In this document: positions 58,801 through 64,000 of the stretch, piece by piece
Layout: each line of letters begins with the position of its first letter
Position numbering within the stretch: position 1 is the stretch's first letter
Source of the DNA: Actinostola sp. cb2023
Lineage: Eukaryota > Cnidaria > Anthozoa > Actiniaria > Actinostolidae
NCBI GenBank assembly: GCA_033675265.1
Contig: JAUJYZ010000484.1
Span: 186,001-250,000 of the forward strand
Direction of reading: 5' to 3'
DNA length: 64,000 bases
Translations under genes and position numbers: made by a program
Notes under the pieces: model-generated
The model's database searches: none
What the model saw: the letters and a program-made list of their open reading frames with translations, nothing else
Told to the model about the DNA's origin: nothing

Positions 58801-61237
58801 AGTTCACGAAGTTTACAAAAAATCGTACGAGGGAATAACGCTTTGCAGCAGTTTTAGTGAAAATAGTGTCGTTTGAATATCAGCTGACATTCACAAACGC
58901 GGCTTACAATGATAATTTTGAATACACCGACCAAAAGCAGAATAGTTGAATTAGTATTTGTGTTAAGCACAATAAAATCCAAGCAATATTGACGCGGAGC
59001 GAGCGAGTTAAAAAATACGGCAAACCGGTCATTCATTATGCGGGAACCACCTTAAAATTCGAATTTGTAGACAACAGTCGTCTGCTTACCTTGCCGTCAA
59101 AGTTGAAATCTTGCGCGGAATAAATGTCAGGAAGCCCAAATTGCATTGAATGATTGAAAATAAATCAATATTTGCTCGGGTAAAATATTTTTTGTCGATC
59201 TTAACTTTACGGTATAAAAACGGCACTTTTACTGAAAAGTGTTCACAATTAGAACTGTTCACAATTAGAACAACATACTGTACCTGACTTCGTGCTCAAT
59301 TCATCAAGTTGTCAAATATTTCAGAAAGTTTGACGTCTTCATTGAATCAGCTCAGCTTTTCTCAATTTTCTTCGTCTTTCGTGTTCACAGGATACACAAA
59401 CTAACAAAGGAAGCATTATTCTGTAATTTTCTTATAGAAAATAGCATTCTTCAAAACGATTTTCCTGTCAAAACACTTATTAAACGGCGAAACGGCACAG
59501 ATAAAAGTTGTCGAGTCGCTTTGCCATTTTGATTTCTTTCGTAAGATTTGATTGGATGGTGAGCCATTTCTGATGTTTTCAGGAGAATTGCACATTTGAT
59601 CAATGAAAACTTGCGTAAAGAAAACCCTGTAGTTATTTTATAGGAGGTTCGTGATTTTCAAACTTTTCTCGTGTTCTCCCAACATCCCGCGTGTTTGTAA
59701 AAGTGAATATAAACACGGAAAATGTGTTGTATTGCTTAAATAGTACATAGTTTTATTATTAAAAAATGGTAAACATTTTGTGGAGATTTGGGCTGGATTT
59801 CAAGCAATATGCACAAAAAAATGGAAATTTTTGAAATGGAAATGTATGCACCAGCGTGAAGTTAGCAGCAGATTCAGCAGCACATTCGATTATCTCCTAT
59901 AAATGTTTATACACAATAAACATAACTACCTAAGAATAGCAGAGAAACTTATTACCATCCTATATATGTATTCGGTTTGATCTTAACAATACACAGAGTT
60001 CTCTACACACTATACAGACGTTAATGAAAGCGACACTTAGAATATGTCTAGCTCGACACGTAAAAAAGTTAACATTAACCAAATGTCACGCAGTCGCTTC
60101 GCTGGAGTGAATTCCGCTTTTTAACTCAAATCAAAGCCCAAAAATATATTTCAAAACAAGCAAGCAATAAGAAACATTAGCATAAACCATCCAGTGGTCT
60201 ATCGCAAATCCTGCAATCTGATTGGTTCGCTACTAGTGGTCTATCAGTTCATAGACCCCGAGTAGATGTAAACACACAAAATGGCGGCTTCTTTGTCGCG
60301 TTTTGTTGTGTTTCGGAGGAGTTTCTCGGCGAATTTATATTGTCTGTAGCTTGTTTCTGTCATTTTCTACTTACTTACTGGATGGTTTATACTAAAACAA
60401 TTAGCCTACTCGTTCTCGTTTTCTATGAGGATAGTCAACTCGGCGCTACGCACCTCGTTTAAGCCAGTGTAATTCCCTAGAAGTTGTTGTTGGTGACTAT
60501 AAACTTGTTTTTGCAAACAGATTGAGTTGAAGCTTAAAAAGAAAGAAGGCATTCATTGGATAGTGTTGGAACATGATAACGTTAATTGTGATGTCAAGAC
60601 AATTCCATCAGGCGAGTGTGTTTTCTAATGGTGTGTGCGCTGTATTATTCCTCAGCAGATCCAACAAAGACTTCAGACAACTCTGTAGTCTTGTGATGCT
60701 ATCTTGTGTAAAATAATTGAGCCGCTTTGTCCTCTCTTCCCCTGTCAATGTTCGGTGAAGCATCAATTACTTTATAATTGACGTCATTGCCGATCTCTTG
60801 GGGGATTTTCATGGGGATCTCATGGGAATTTTCATGGGGATCTCATGCTGTCCAGCGTTGTGAATTTCCTAAACGATACATATGAACTGATGCAAGGATT
60901 CTTGTTTTTTTTTCCAGAACCCAAAAGCACCGAATCAGCACAAAGTATTGACGTAGTCCATCCATATCCCTCCTCGCGACACGTTGTTAAAGATTGGGAT
61001 CGCTTAGCGGCAGAAATCTCAAAAGACGATGAAGATAAAGAAGAAGGCGAAGCTGCTCTAAATGCCCTCTTCCAGAAGATCTACGGAGAGGGAGCAGACC
61101 ACGTGAAGAAAGCTATGAACAAATCGTTCGTAGAGTCAGGTGGCACTGTTTTGAGTACAAATTGGGATGAAGTAGGCAAAACTAAGGTAGAACGAAAGGC
61201 TCCTGACGGAATGGAATGGAAATCGTGGGAGAAGTGA
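34873..61237 (+). CDS. SUGT1: SGT1 homologue, HSP90 co-chaperone (12 coding exons)
   Basis: Spliced CDS: 34873-34895, 34980-35028, 38688-38778, 44334-44403, 44589-44659, 45133-45210, 45625-45671, 47027-47145, 47425-47521, 49304-49411, 60521-60611, 60918-61237. These add to 1,164 nt, 387 residues plus TGA, in one open frame. Residues 1-105 form the TPR region (QGNEAYVDGDYQLALQ near the start), 106-182 a variable linker with three EKTSD repeats, 183-275 the CS domain (DWYQTDTFVTITLMVK), about 300-387 the SGS domain (AMNKSFVESGGTVLSTNWDE). Known role of the family: adaptor for HSP90 and SKP1 in kinetochore assembly, ubiquitin ligase function and innate immune receptor stability; cytosol and nucleus. 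Length is near the usual 330-390. The ATG at 34873 is the only one in frame after a stop at 34801. Ten introns are GT-AG; intron 11 needs a GC donor. Introns 2, 3, 7, 9 and 10 are full of mobile DNA. Identification is firm; exon edges rest on consensus sites plus phase. Confidence 0.93.
34980..35028 (+). CDS. SUGT1: SUGT1 exon 2, first TPR helix
   Basis: Codes for QGNEAYVDGDYQLALQ, the classical start of the SGT1 TPR domain. Acceptor AACCAG, donor CAG/GTAAAA. Phase 0 at its end. Followed by a 3.66 kb intron holding a minisatellite and a TIR element. Confidence 0.9.
35217..35355. mobile_element. GAGTGATTCC MITE, intact (139 bp)
   Basis: TIRs GAGTGATTCCAATAAACCTG with inverse at the right end, TA on both sides. 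Lies in SUGT1 intron 2. Confidence 0.87.
35656..35716. repeat. First part of a 60-bp minisatellite in SUGT1 intron 2
   Basis: CTTGTATTCATG...GTCCCTGTCTCTCTCTTGTA with GAATGAAGCT at the end. The array continues at 37402-37727 and 38400-38545; two insertions split it. Confidence 0.85.
35717..37401. mobile_element. 1,685-bp TIR element with ten GTTGCGGAGACTAC motifs
   Basis: Perfect 16-bp TIR GGGTCATTCCACAGTA, flanked by AGCT on both sides (35713-35716, 37402-37405). Neighbouring minisatellite units show the empty site GAATGAAGCTACTTG with a single AGCT. Inside are ten copies of GTTGCGGAGACTAC: seven plus (35741, 35910, 36107 with one change, 36122, 36476, 36490, 37042) and three minus (36854, 36874, 37208). 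No long open frame. Class II non-autonomous element; a 4-bp duplication fits Sola1- or Chapaev-like groups but the termini do not settle it. Confidence 0.88.
37402..37727. repeat. 60-bp minisatellite, main block
   Basis: Five to six units of 50-61 bp: ACTTGTATTCATGTCAATGC, TACGCGTCCCTGTCTCTCTC, TTGTAGAATGAAGCT. Confidence 0.92.
37728..38397. mobile_element. Probable 670-bp insertion splitting the minisatellite
   Basis: Minisatellite units break off at CTTCCC and resume at 38400. The right end (GCCTAAATTTCATTTA) matches, inverted, the edge of the 23551 insertion. A 156-codon minus-strand frame (37871-38341) shows no known domain and I do not call it a gene. Confidence 0.5.
38398..38545. repeat. 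60-bp minisatellite, last block, and poly-G
   Basis: Two further units and a partial one, then a run of 10-11 G at 38551-38561. Confidence 0.85.
38688..38778 (+). CDS. SUGT1: SUGT1 exon 3, TPR
   Basis: Opens with KYSAAIELNENHCEYFVKRA, matching the TPR A/B helices of SGT1. Acceptor TTTCAG, donor G/GTATGA; ends in phase 1. The next intron is 5.56 kb. Confidence 0.92.
38866..39508. mobile_element. GAGTCG MITE, copy 1, with nested insertion
   Basis: Ends GAGTCGTTATCGTATGAGTG and inverse of GAGTTGTTTTCGTATGAGTG, TA on both sides. Relatives at 50306-50510 and 61377-61578. A second element (38904-39337) is inserted near its left end. Confidence 0.82.
38904..39337. mobile_element. 434-bp TIR element nested in the GAGTCG MITE
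   Basis: TIR CAGGGCATCTGACAGGTTGC, flanked by AGTTAC on both sides (38898-38903, 39338-39343). Inside, TTGTGCGG occurs about nine times near both ends in one orientation. Uninterrupted host MITEs show the empty site GTAGTTACGGTA. 6-bp duplication; superfamily unclear. Confidence 0.87.
39526..40812. mobile_element. 1,287-bp mutator-like TIR element, copy A
   Basis: Ends AGCATATGGGCATTTTGTCT and inverse of AGCATATGGTATTTTGTCTG; TIR about 28 bp. ATGTACATG on both sides (39517-39525, 40813-40821). Copy B at 56705-57993 is its reverse complement with few changes. The frame shared by both copies (MFNLGRTLTRYF...) has no known domain. Lies in SUGT1 intron 3. Confidence 0.88.
40822..41589. other. 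SUGT1 intron 3 DNA without recognised elements
   Basis: Includes a poly-T run at 41366-41382 and a GGCATAGCCAGGATTTTCCA repeat fragment with G6 at 41500-41525, of a kind common at transposon ends. Confidence 0.35.
41590..41820. mobile_element. Single arm of the TTAA foldback
   Basis: GGTGGTTCCCACATAATGAA to CGTTATTCCCTCGTA matches the left arm of the element at 58377 with about 10 percent differences. The other arm is missing. Confidence 0.8.
41888..42796. mobile_element. 909-bp TIR element with GTTAACGCAAA repeats
   Basis: TIR AGTACCGATCGAAACTAAC on the left and inverse on the right. At least eight GTTAACGCAAARYAAAC-like motifs lie inside both ends, in both orientations. Target duplication not clear. 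Confidence 0.75.
43006..43155. repeat. Dispersed 150-bp repeat, copy 1
   Basis: GGGCTTCCTGTGGTGTGCTC through AAGTAATATTTGTCTCAAAG is repeated, diverged, at 44766-44925 in intron 5. Confidence 0.65.
43171..43790. mobile_element. Element with CCGTATTCACCGGCGTATAA ends
   Basis: TIRs CCGTATTCACCGGCGTATAA with GTGCGGCTTATCTGCGAG inside both ends; TA on both sides, pogo/mariner-like. An ACTCGGGC hairpin (43672-43705) lies inside near the right end. Confidence 0.8.
43895..44288. mobile_element. Element with ACAGTGGAACCCGG ends
   Basis: Ends ACAGTGGAACCCGG and inverse, TA flanks; inside are repeated TACGGACAC motifs in both halves. Typical of Tc1/pogo MITEs. Ends about 45 bp before SUGT1 exon 4. 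Confidence 0.82.
44334..44403 (+). CDS. SUGT1: SUGT1 exon 4, TPR
   Basis: Reads DACADSKNAIKLGPQNVKAH, the second TPR unit. Acceptor TTCTTAG after a pyrimidine tract, donor GG/GTGAGT. Phase 1 in, phase 2 out. Confidence 0.92.
44589..44659 (+). CDS. SUGT1: SUGT1 exon 5, TPR
   Basis: Reads ESLYYLDEYNEAKAAFEKGL, the third TPR helix pair. Acceptor TTCTAG, donor G/GTAATT. The frame joins exons 4 and 6 without a stop. Confidence 0.92.
44766..44925. repeat. Dispersed 150-bp repeat, copy 2
   Basis: Diverged copy of 43006-43155, same orientation, in SUGT1 intron 5. Confidence 0.6.
45133..45210 (+). CDS. SUGT1: SUGT1 exon 6, end of TPR region
   Basis: Reads NQELQNWIVKCNTALDTVDE. The WI.KC motif is typical of the capping helix after the SGT1 TPRs. 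Acceptor TTATAG, donor G/GTAAGT. Confidence 0.88.
45625..45671 (+). CDS. SUGT1: SUGT1 exon 7, linker
   Basis: Short linker exon coding GQTRPTMLAATECTEE. Supported by canonical splice sites and phase (1 in, 0 out), not by homology, because the linker is variable in this family. The following intron is mostly a 17-bp minisatellite. Confidence 0.75.
45793..46925. repeat. 17-bp minisatellite, about 66 copies, SUGT1 intron 7
   Basis: Unit CACCTCTAGTAAGCAGA with changes at fixed sites (AGTAA/AGCAA, GCAGA/GCTGA, GACAC/GATAC). Variants alternate in higher-order blocks. Units resemble the ACCTCTATTAAGCGG end of the MITEs in intron 9. Confidence 0.95.
47027..47145 (+). CDS. SUGT1: SUGT1 exon 8, linker with EKTSD repeats
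   Basis: Begins with three exact copies of the 15-bp unit coding EKTSD, then a Ser/Thr/Pro-rich stretch leading to the CS domain. Acceptor TGACAG, donor AG/GTAATT; ends in phase 2. Low-complexity linker; copy number may vary between alleles. Confidence 0.85.
47425..47521 (+). CDS. SUGT1: SUGT1 exon 9, CS domain first half
   Basis: Reads RMDWYQTDTFVTITLMVKQC. The DWYQT start and alternating hydrophobics mark the first CS beta strands, part of the HSP90-binding face in SGT1. Acceptor TTTTACAG, donor CAT/GTAAGT, phase 0 out. Confidence 0.93.
47891..48052. mobile_element. Foldback MITE in SUGT1 intron 9
   Basis: ATACACCACTTCACAGTTTG with GTTGAGTAGCCATGAACAAT on the left, inverse on the right (ATTGTTCATAAATGGCTACT). 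About 60-bp arms. Confidence 0.75.
48139..48270. mobile_element. GAGTGATTCC MITE, 132 bp
   Basis: Third copy of this family; TA at 48137-48138 and 48271-48272. Inner part is inverted relative to the copy at 35217. Confidence 0.87.
48392..48434. repeat. Long poly-G tract
   Basis: About 40 G with an AGGGC interruption. With the poly-C runs at 6985, 9907 and 24085 and poly-G at 45324 it shows a strong G/C homopolymer trend. Confidence 0.9.
48613..48749. mobile_element. Diverged GTCAAACCTCTAT MITE
   Basis: Left GTAGTCAAACCTCTATTTAG, right inverse TTAATAGAGGTTAGGTA, with GGCAGCCAC in the middle. Oldest looking of three in a row. Confidence 0.6.
48870..49041. mobile_element. TACAGTCAAACCTCTATTA MITE
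   Basis: Ends TACAGTCAAACCTCTATTAT and inverse; inner GCGGTCAC/GTGACCGC motifs. TA duplication likely. Confidence 0.82.
49076..49283. mobile_element. TACAGTTAAACCTCTATTAAG MITE next to SUGT1 exon 10
   Basis: Third of the row, 208 bp, well preserved TIRs. Only 20 bp separate its right end from exon 10. Confidence 0.85.
49304..49411 (+). CDS. SUGT1: SUGT1 exon 10, CS domain second half
   Basis: Codes VSGTVGIPSGGTYDLNFHLS and the following HPID strand. Acceptor GTCTGTAG, donor AAG/GTATGT. A TIR element ends only about 20 bp upstream of this exon, so branch point and tract lie beside or within it. Confidence 0.93.
49495..49680. repeat. Imperfect (ATT)n microsatellite
   Basis: About 185 bp of ATT/ATC/GTT units with TAG interruptions. 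The Ile-rich open frame across it is an artefact. Confidence 0.9.
49675..50013. repeat. Nested palindromes forming a cloverleaf-like structure
   Basis: Outer arms (ATGAAGAACAGT, ATGCCATGCCTGGTAATA; 49677-49712) pair with 49975-50012. Inside are two hairpins: 49722-49889 with arms of about 80 bp (GTATTTAACTTCGTCAGGCA outside, GTTTCGCCGG inside) and 49904-49975 with 30-bp arms that repeat the same TTTAACTTCGTCAGGCAA. Lies in SUGT1 intron 10. No TIR element family recognised. Confidence 0.85.
50267..50563. mobile_element. 297-bp mutator-like element holding a GAGTCG MITE
   Basis: TIR TACCCTGGTCCCAGAAGCAC (about 40 bp) with TCTGATACT on both sides (50258-50266, 50564-50572). The centre is copy 2 of the GAGTCG MITE (50306-50510), so nearly all of the outer element that remains is its TIRs. 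Confidence 0.85.
50306..50510. mobile_element. GAGTCG MITE, copy 2
   Basis: Ends GAGTCGTTTTCGTATGAGTG and inverse, TA on both sides. Inside are inverted GGTACGGTTCGTGCCGTACC sequences and a GATTGGTTGA repeat. Confidence 0.87.
50600..51371. other. SUGT1 intron 10, unassigned part
   Basis: Short open frame 50830-51090 without motif. No repeats recognised. Confidence 0.3.
51486..51900. repeat. 102-bp tandem repeat, four copies
   Basis: Unit with AAGAAACGAGTCAAACGCA twice per period and CCCCTATTTTATTCGTC. Because 102 is divisible by three a minus-strand frame of 127 codons stays open; I regard it as noncoding. Confidence 0.9.
53656..53796. mobile_element. 141-bp MITE with TAA duplication
   Basis: TIR GGCTAAGAACAGACGCCGAT, about 40 bp and nearly perfect. 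TAA at 53653-53655 and 53797-53799; PIF/Harbinger-like. Confidence 0.85.
53957..54530. other. SUGT1 intron 10, repeat fragments
   Basis: GGGGCCGTTCACACTTGGAC at about 54137 with GAGCGTTCACACTATAA at 54218 looks like two ends of a tiny or truncated TIR element containing GGATCGAT repeats. The remainder is AT-rich. Confidence 0.4.
54531..54810 (-). pseudogene. Possible LINE reverse transcriptase C-terminal scrap
   Basis: Minus-strand peptide RTRRGFQSEAKLWNDFSYSL followed by LKAINKELQDF resembles the FQYQS.KLWN.LP pattern at the end of non-LTR RT proteins. Short and without other domains. Confidence 0.35.
55144..55326. mobile_element. Foldback MITE AACCCTTTTAATAAATCCCA
   Basis: About 60-bp arms ending TTGACGTCAA...; inverse at the right (TGGGATTTATTAAAAGGGT). 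Flanked by TATA/CTATA. Confidence 0.78.
55540..55820. repeat. Two simple palindromes
   Basis: 55549-55617: GCGTCTTTAATTTCGCG with inverse. 55764-55817: CCTCGTTCTACAAA with inverse TTTGTAGAACGAGG. Unassigned DNA around them. Confidence 0.65.
56705..57993. mobile_element. 1,289-bp mutator-like TIR element, copy B
   Basis: Reverse complement of copy A (39526-40812). TIRs AGCATATGGGTATTTTGTCT / AGCATATGGGCATTTTGTCT; GTAATTGCT on both sides (56696-56704, 57994-58002), an exact 9-bp duplication different from that of copy A. Confidence 0.92.
58377..59051. mobile_element. 675-bp foldback with TTAA duplication
   Basis: Arms of about 310 bp, GGTGGTTCCCGCATAATGAA at both ends, TTAA at 58373-58376 and 59052-59055. 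TTAA targets fit piggyBac- or Kolobok-like elements. The open frames of 60 codons in each arm are the same DNA read twice and not a gene. Confidence 0.88.
59277..60180. other. SUGT1 intron 10, unassigned part
   Basis: AT-rich, no gene or clear repeat found. Confidence 0.3.
60182..60391. mobile_element. Small TIR element ATAAACCATCCAGT
   Basis: Left ATAAACCATCCAGTGGTCTA, right inverse ACTGGATGGTTTAT. AGTGGTCTATC occurs twice inside. It contains AAAATGGCGGC, a YY1-like site also typical near animal start codons. About 130 bp before SUGT1 exon 11. Confidence 0.6.
60521..60611 (+). CDS. SUGT1: SUGT1 exon 11, last CS strands
   Basis: Reads IELKLKKKEGIHWIVLEHDN, the final CS strands. Acceptor GCAAACAG. 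To keep the frame of exon 12 the exon must end at 60611, giving the donor CAG/GCGAGT. Nearby GT donors at 60616, 60618 and 60620 either shift the frame or create a stop. Confidence 0.9.
60612..60917 (+). other. SUGT1: SUGT1 intron 11, GC-AG type
   Basis: The donor reads CAG/GCGAGT, close to the known consensus of GC-AG U2 introns. Phase 1 at this point is the only one that joins the CS and SGS frames. The intron is 306 bp with a T-rich acceptor tract. Confidence 0.82.
60918..61237 (+). CDS. SUGT1: SUGT1 exon 12, SGS domain and stop
   Basis: Long last coding exon: YPSSRHVVKDWDRLAAEI, then a charged stretch, then MNKSFVESGGTVLSTNWDE and MEWKSWEK before TGA. The SGS domain binds client LRR proteins and S100-type partners in other animals. 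Acceptor after a pyrimidine tract ending CCAG. Confidence 0.95.
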
Positions 61238-61376
61238 TGATTTCTCGTTGGTCGTAGTAGTGATGGTCTTACTACTTATTTCGAAGTGTATCCTGACAAG
61301 CAAGCGCTTTTTTCTTTCTTTAGAAAGTATTGCACGTAAGCAATCACAGACACATAGTGCTATGCTGTGCGCAATA

Positions 61377-61578
61377 GAGTCGTTTTCGTATGAGTGGGAA
61401 GTAGTTGCTGATAAAAACAATAATAATAGTTTTAAACATTTTTATAGCGCCTTGTCTATGACTGATTGGTTGAGCAATGATTTTGCGCGCTGTGATTGGT
61501 TGAATAGAATGTCTTCGATTCAGTACCGTGCCGTAACTCCGTGCCGTATGTTTCCCACTAATCAGTACGAAAACGACT
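61377..61578. mobile_element. GAGTCG MITE, copy 3, in the SUGT1 3' UTR
   Basis: Ends GAGTCGTTTTCGTATGAGTG and inverse with small changes, 140 bp beyond the stop codon and before the AATAAA. Confidence 0.82.
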
Positions 61579-61684
61579 ATATTGCAGGCGATATATGATT
61601 GCAACGTGTGTTCACCTACCTCTGCAATTGCTGTAACCTAACTTATTGAAGTACATCGCGCCCCTTCTTCTACAACCCTCTTTA

Positions 61685-61690
61685 AATAAA
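61685..61690 (+). terminator. Possible poly(A) signal of SUGT1
   Basis: AATAAA about 450 bp past the SUGT1 stop, the first exact hexamer I noticed downstream. The intervening 3' UTR would contain a copy of the GAGTCG MITE. Confidence 0.45.
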
Positions 61691-61699
61691 GCCATCATA

Positions 61700-62419
61700 T
61701 CATATCTCTTCAGGGATTGCGCGCAACAAATCGCAGAGCTCGACATGCTGACATGCGATTGCCGGCACTATTGCGTGTAGTTATTTACTGTGTACGTATC
61801 TTTTAGTCAATCTATGTTGTTGCTAAGCTGTTTTCAATTCATTGATGTACAACAGGTCTCACTGAAGTTACACTGTAAGTACAGTAAACTTTTGGAAACA
61901 ATGCGGCATGGTTATTATATTGTCAAAACCAATATTGCGAGAGGGTATTTACATCCCGGTTTTAGTGGAAATTACAGTGAGACTAACGGTGACCAACACG
62001 CCATTTTGAAATGAGTGACATGAGCTGGAGGACCCTGACGACGAGTTTGCGGGGGTCTGGATTCACTGTGTTTGAACGTAATGTATTTTTTAGTCATCAT
62101 ATTTCCTTAACAGTTACTTGAAGTGAAAATTAAATGTTTAGTTATTCTAGAAAAGACCAGGTTTTTGTACCGTATGTGAATCGGCCGCCATCTTTGTCTA
62201 CCAATGGACGCATACAAAGTATCCAAACTTTCCAATTATTCATTTCTAACAGATAGTGGTTAATGGCTAATGATAGTGGTTAAATATTTGCCCGTTTTTT
62301 TCTGTCATTTCAAGACTTGATATGCAGTTTTCCAATAAAGGGGCTGGATATCTGTGGGTTTTGTTTGTTTTTAGTTTGTTTGTCTATTCATTGCTAGATA
62401 TTTGCGTTTGACTTCGGTG
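61700..62419. other. Unassigned DNA downstream of SUGT1
   Basis: Open frame 61790-62014 (74 codons) lacks motifs. GGCCGCCATCTTTG at about 62185-62198 is a YY1-like promoter-type site; a further gene may begin here but none is visible. Confidence 0.35.
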
Positions 62420-62422
62420 TAA

Positions 62423-63287
62423 AGCCGAATCTACACGAGCAAGTTTTCCTTGACAAGTATCTTTGACAAGTTTCGTTGATTATGTAAACGGTCAACAAGT
62501 TTTCTTTGGCAATTTTCAGTTGTCATGGTTTTCTTGCTCTTGTAGATGATCAATAAGTTTTCCTTGACAAGTGTCGGTGTGCCCGCATAGCAATGCCTTT
62601 AAATCAACGGAGTAGCAAAAAATTGATTAAGTCCAATCTCCTGTCTACCAAAAACAAAATGGCGTCTCTAAGAAAAATGAGCGTGCGAAAAGACTGGGAA
62701 CTGAACTCATTAATATTCCTTGTCACATTTTCCTTGTCGTTTACACGAGAAAATTTCGGCCTTGACAACTTCCGGAGGAAGCCCGAGTTATAAAATGGGC
62801 CTTGTTTTTCGTAGGTTACAAAATGCGAAGTATTTGATCGTATCGGTACACAAAATGCGAAGTATTTGATCGGGTCGAGTTTCAAGATTACTCGGCAGAT
62901 GTCGCTGTGCTTGCTGCATGACTGCCGTCACGCCGTGAAAAACCGCCGTTTAAAAGGTTCAAAAGCTAGGGAGCGAGGATTTGATCTCCCAGTAGATCTG
63001 CCTTGAAAAATATAATTTCAGTGAATCTCAATGTCAAATTTAGTCTCCTTCTCAGTCGTGTTTATTTTCGTCACGCAAAGCTCTTCAAACACGACTGCGA
63101 GCTAGGAGACCACATGCAGGAAGTCCAAGCTCTGTAATGTCCGAGAATACGCTCATTGAGCGTCTTGTTTCTTGACAAGAAAGCTAGCATGCCAGCTTTT
63201 CCTTGTCAAGGAAAAATTGACTATTTTTCTCAATCTACACGAACGAGTTTTCCTTGTCAAGTAAAACCTGCTCGTGTAGATTCGGCT
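62423..63287. mobile_element. 865-bp TIR element with TAA duplication
   Basis: Ends AGCCGAATCTACACGAGC and inverse; TAA at 62420-62422 and 63288-63290. CTTGACAAG motifs recur many times near both ends. Around 62764-62900 it contains the ACTCGGGC hairpin family DNA and GCGAAGTATTTGATCG twice, likely a nested insertion. Confidence 0.82.
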
Positions 63288-63290
63288 TAA

Positions 63291-64000
63291 ACCATCTATT
63301 TGCATGAGCTGTCGGTTCTATCGTTCTTATCTATAACTTTAATGGACGACAAACTGGACCAGTACACTGAAGTACCATAATAACCATTATGCTTTGCGCG
63401 CGTAAGTTTTGTATTTTTAAAATAGGCATTTAGTAGCAAACAAAATTCTATTAACCTGGGAATTAAATAATGAAAGATGTTTTGAAAGATCGCTTGTAAT
63501 TTCGTAAGATTCAGATATGTGAAGAAGAATCGAAATCTTGAAAAATGGCGAACACGAAGCGCGCAAAGCATAATGGTCATTTACGGAGTTTTAATAAAAC
63601 GAACAGTCATTCTATTGTGTACCATGCAGTTGATATTTGTATTCGTGTTTTATATATAAAGGATACAAGTACAAGCTAAGTCGGTTATCATATGTATTCA
63701 TGCTAAGGGTACCAGGGAAGCGCATACACGCTAACCATTAACCTCAACCCGTGAAAATATTGGTTTTACCTGCGTTATTTTTAATAACCAACATACTTAC
63801 TTTGCATAAAATGTTGAAAAGGCCTGGCAACTCTCAGCATCAGTTGAAGTCATGCATCTGCAAAGTGTTGAGAGCTCTGACAGCGCGGTCAGCTAACCGG
63901 GCGCGAAATTTGAATTCAAAAGCCGTTTCTCAAGAATTTCAATAATATTATTCGTTCTTTACATCAAGAACACATTCCTTGTTCAAATTATTAATTATTC
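63291..64000. other. Unassigned DNA at the window end
   Basis: Inverted GCTTTGCGCGC motifs at 63392-63402 and about 63558-63568 (ACCATTATGCTTTGCGCGCG and inverse) with CAGTTTGTC nearby suggest another small foldback, about 63380-63580. No gene seen. Confidence 0.4.

Larger units (their letters stand above)
56262..59276. repeat. Region bounded by inverted TTCTAATTGTGAACA motifs
   Basis: Direct copies at about 56266, 56436 (one change) and 56463 (TAATTGTGAACA), inverted copies at 59240 and 59256. They may be ends of a larger element that now encloses the 56705 and 58377 elements. Confidence 0.45.

Noticed and set aside
58392..59036. 60-codon frame found in both arms of the TTAA foldback
   Set aside because: Same sequence read from inverted arms; the third copy at 41605 has diverged without coding constraint evident.
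60611..60640. Canonical GT donor for SUGT1 intron 11
   Set aside because: GT at 60616 shifts the frame, at 60618 creates a stop at the junction, and at 60620 gives the wrong SGS frame.

Overview
This is a eukaryotic, almost certainly invertebrate metazoan window: AT-rich, intron-rich, and packed with transposon debris, microsatellites and foldback elements. No operons, bacterial signals, tRNA or rRNA genes are visible. The phylum cannot be fixed from sequence alone; a sponge or other early-branching animal is a weak guess based on the TE mix (DIRS, BEL/Pao, mutator-like elements) and the very frequent TACATGTA palindromes.

One host gene can be read end to end: SUGT1 (SGT1), plus strand, 12 coding exons from 34873 to 61237, coding for a 387-residue protein with TPR, CS and SGS domains (an HSP90 co-chaperone). 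The reading frame closes across all 11 introns, but the last intron works only with a GC-AG donor. Introns 2, 3, 7, 9 and 10 are swollen by mobile elements; intron 10 alone is 11.1 kb. A second host gene is a C2H2 zinc-finger gene on the minus strand (17401-18807), seen as its long last exon. A third is suggested by a WW-domain exon on the minus strand (1756-1859) and a matching upstream exon edge (9278). Both recur in the same order at 27415-27518 and 34396, which points to a segmental duplication whose second copy has decayed.

Layout. 1-4.8 kb: short repeats, WW exon, a 1.34 kb foldback and two elements with 9-bp target duplications. 4.8-10.6 kb: mostly unassigned intron-like DNA, an 0.8 kb palindromic minisatellite and two poly-C repeats. 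10.6-16.5 kb: TIR elements, some nested, and a 76-bp satellite. 17.0-18.8 kb: zinc-finger exon. 19.96-24.43 kb: a DIRS-type tyrosine-recombinase retrotransposon with split inverted terminal repeats and an internal complementary region. 25.1-26.9 kb: three long microsatellites, two of them abutting the ends of a TIR element. 27.4-34.6 kb: second WW/exon copy with a decayed BEL/Pao element, a YR-type RNase H fragment and MITEs. 34.9-61.2 kb: SUGT1 and its intronic elements. 61.7-64.0 kb: a TAA-flanked element and unassigned DNA.

The main novelty lies in the mobile DNA. Six elements have exact 9-bp target duplications (mutator-like); two are near-identical 1.29 kb copies in inverse orientation in SUGT1 introns. 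A 1,685-bp element carries ten copies of a 14-bp motif and sits in a minisatellite that reveals its empty site. A cloverleaf-like set of nested palindromes lies in intron 10. All boundaries were read by eye, so coordinates of decayed repeats are approximate.
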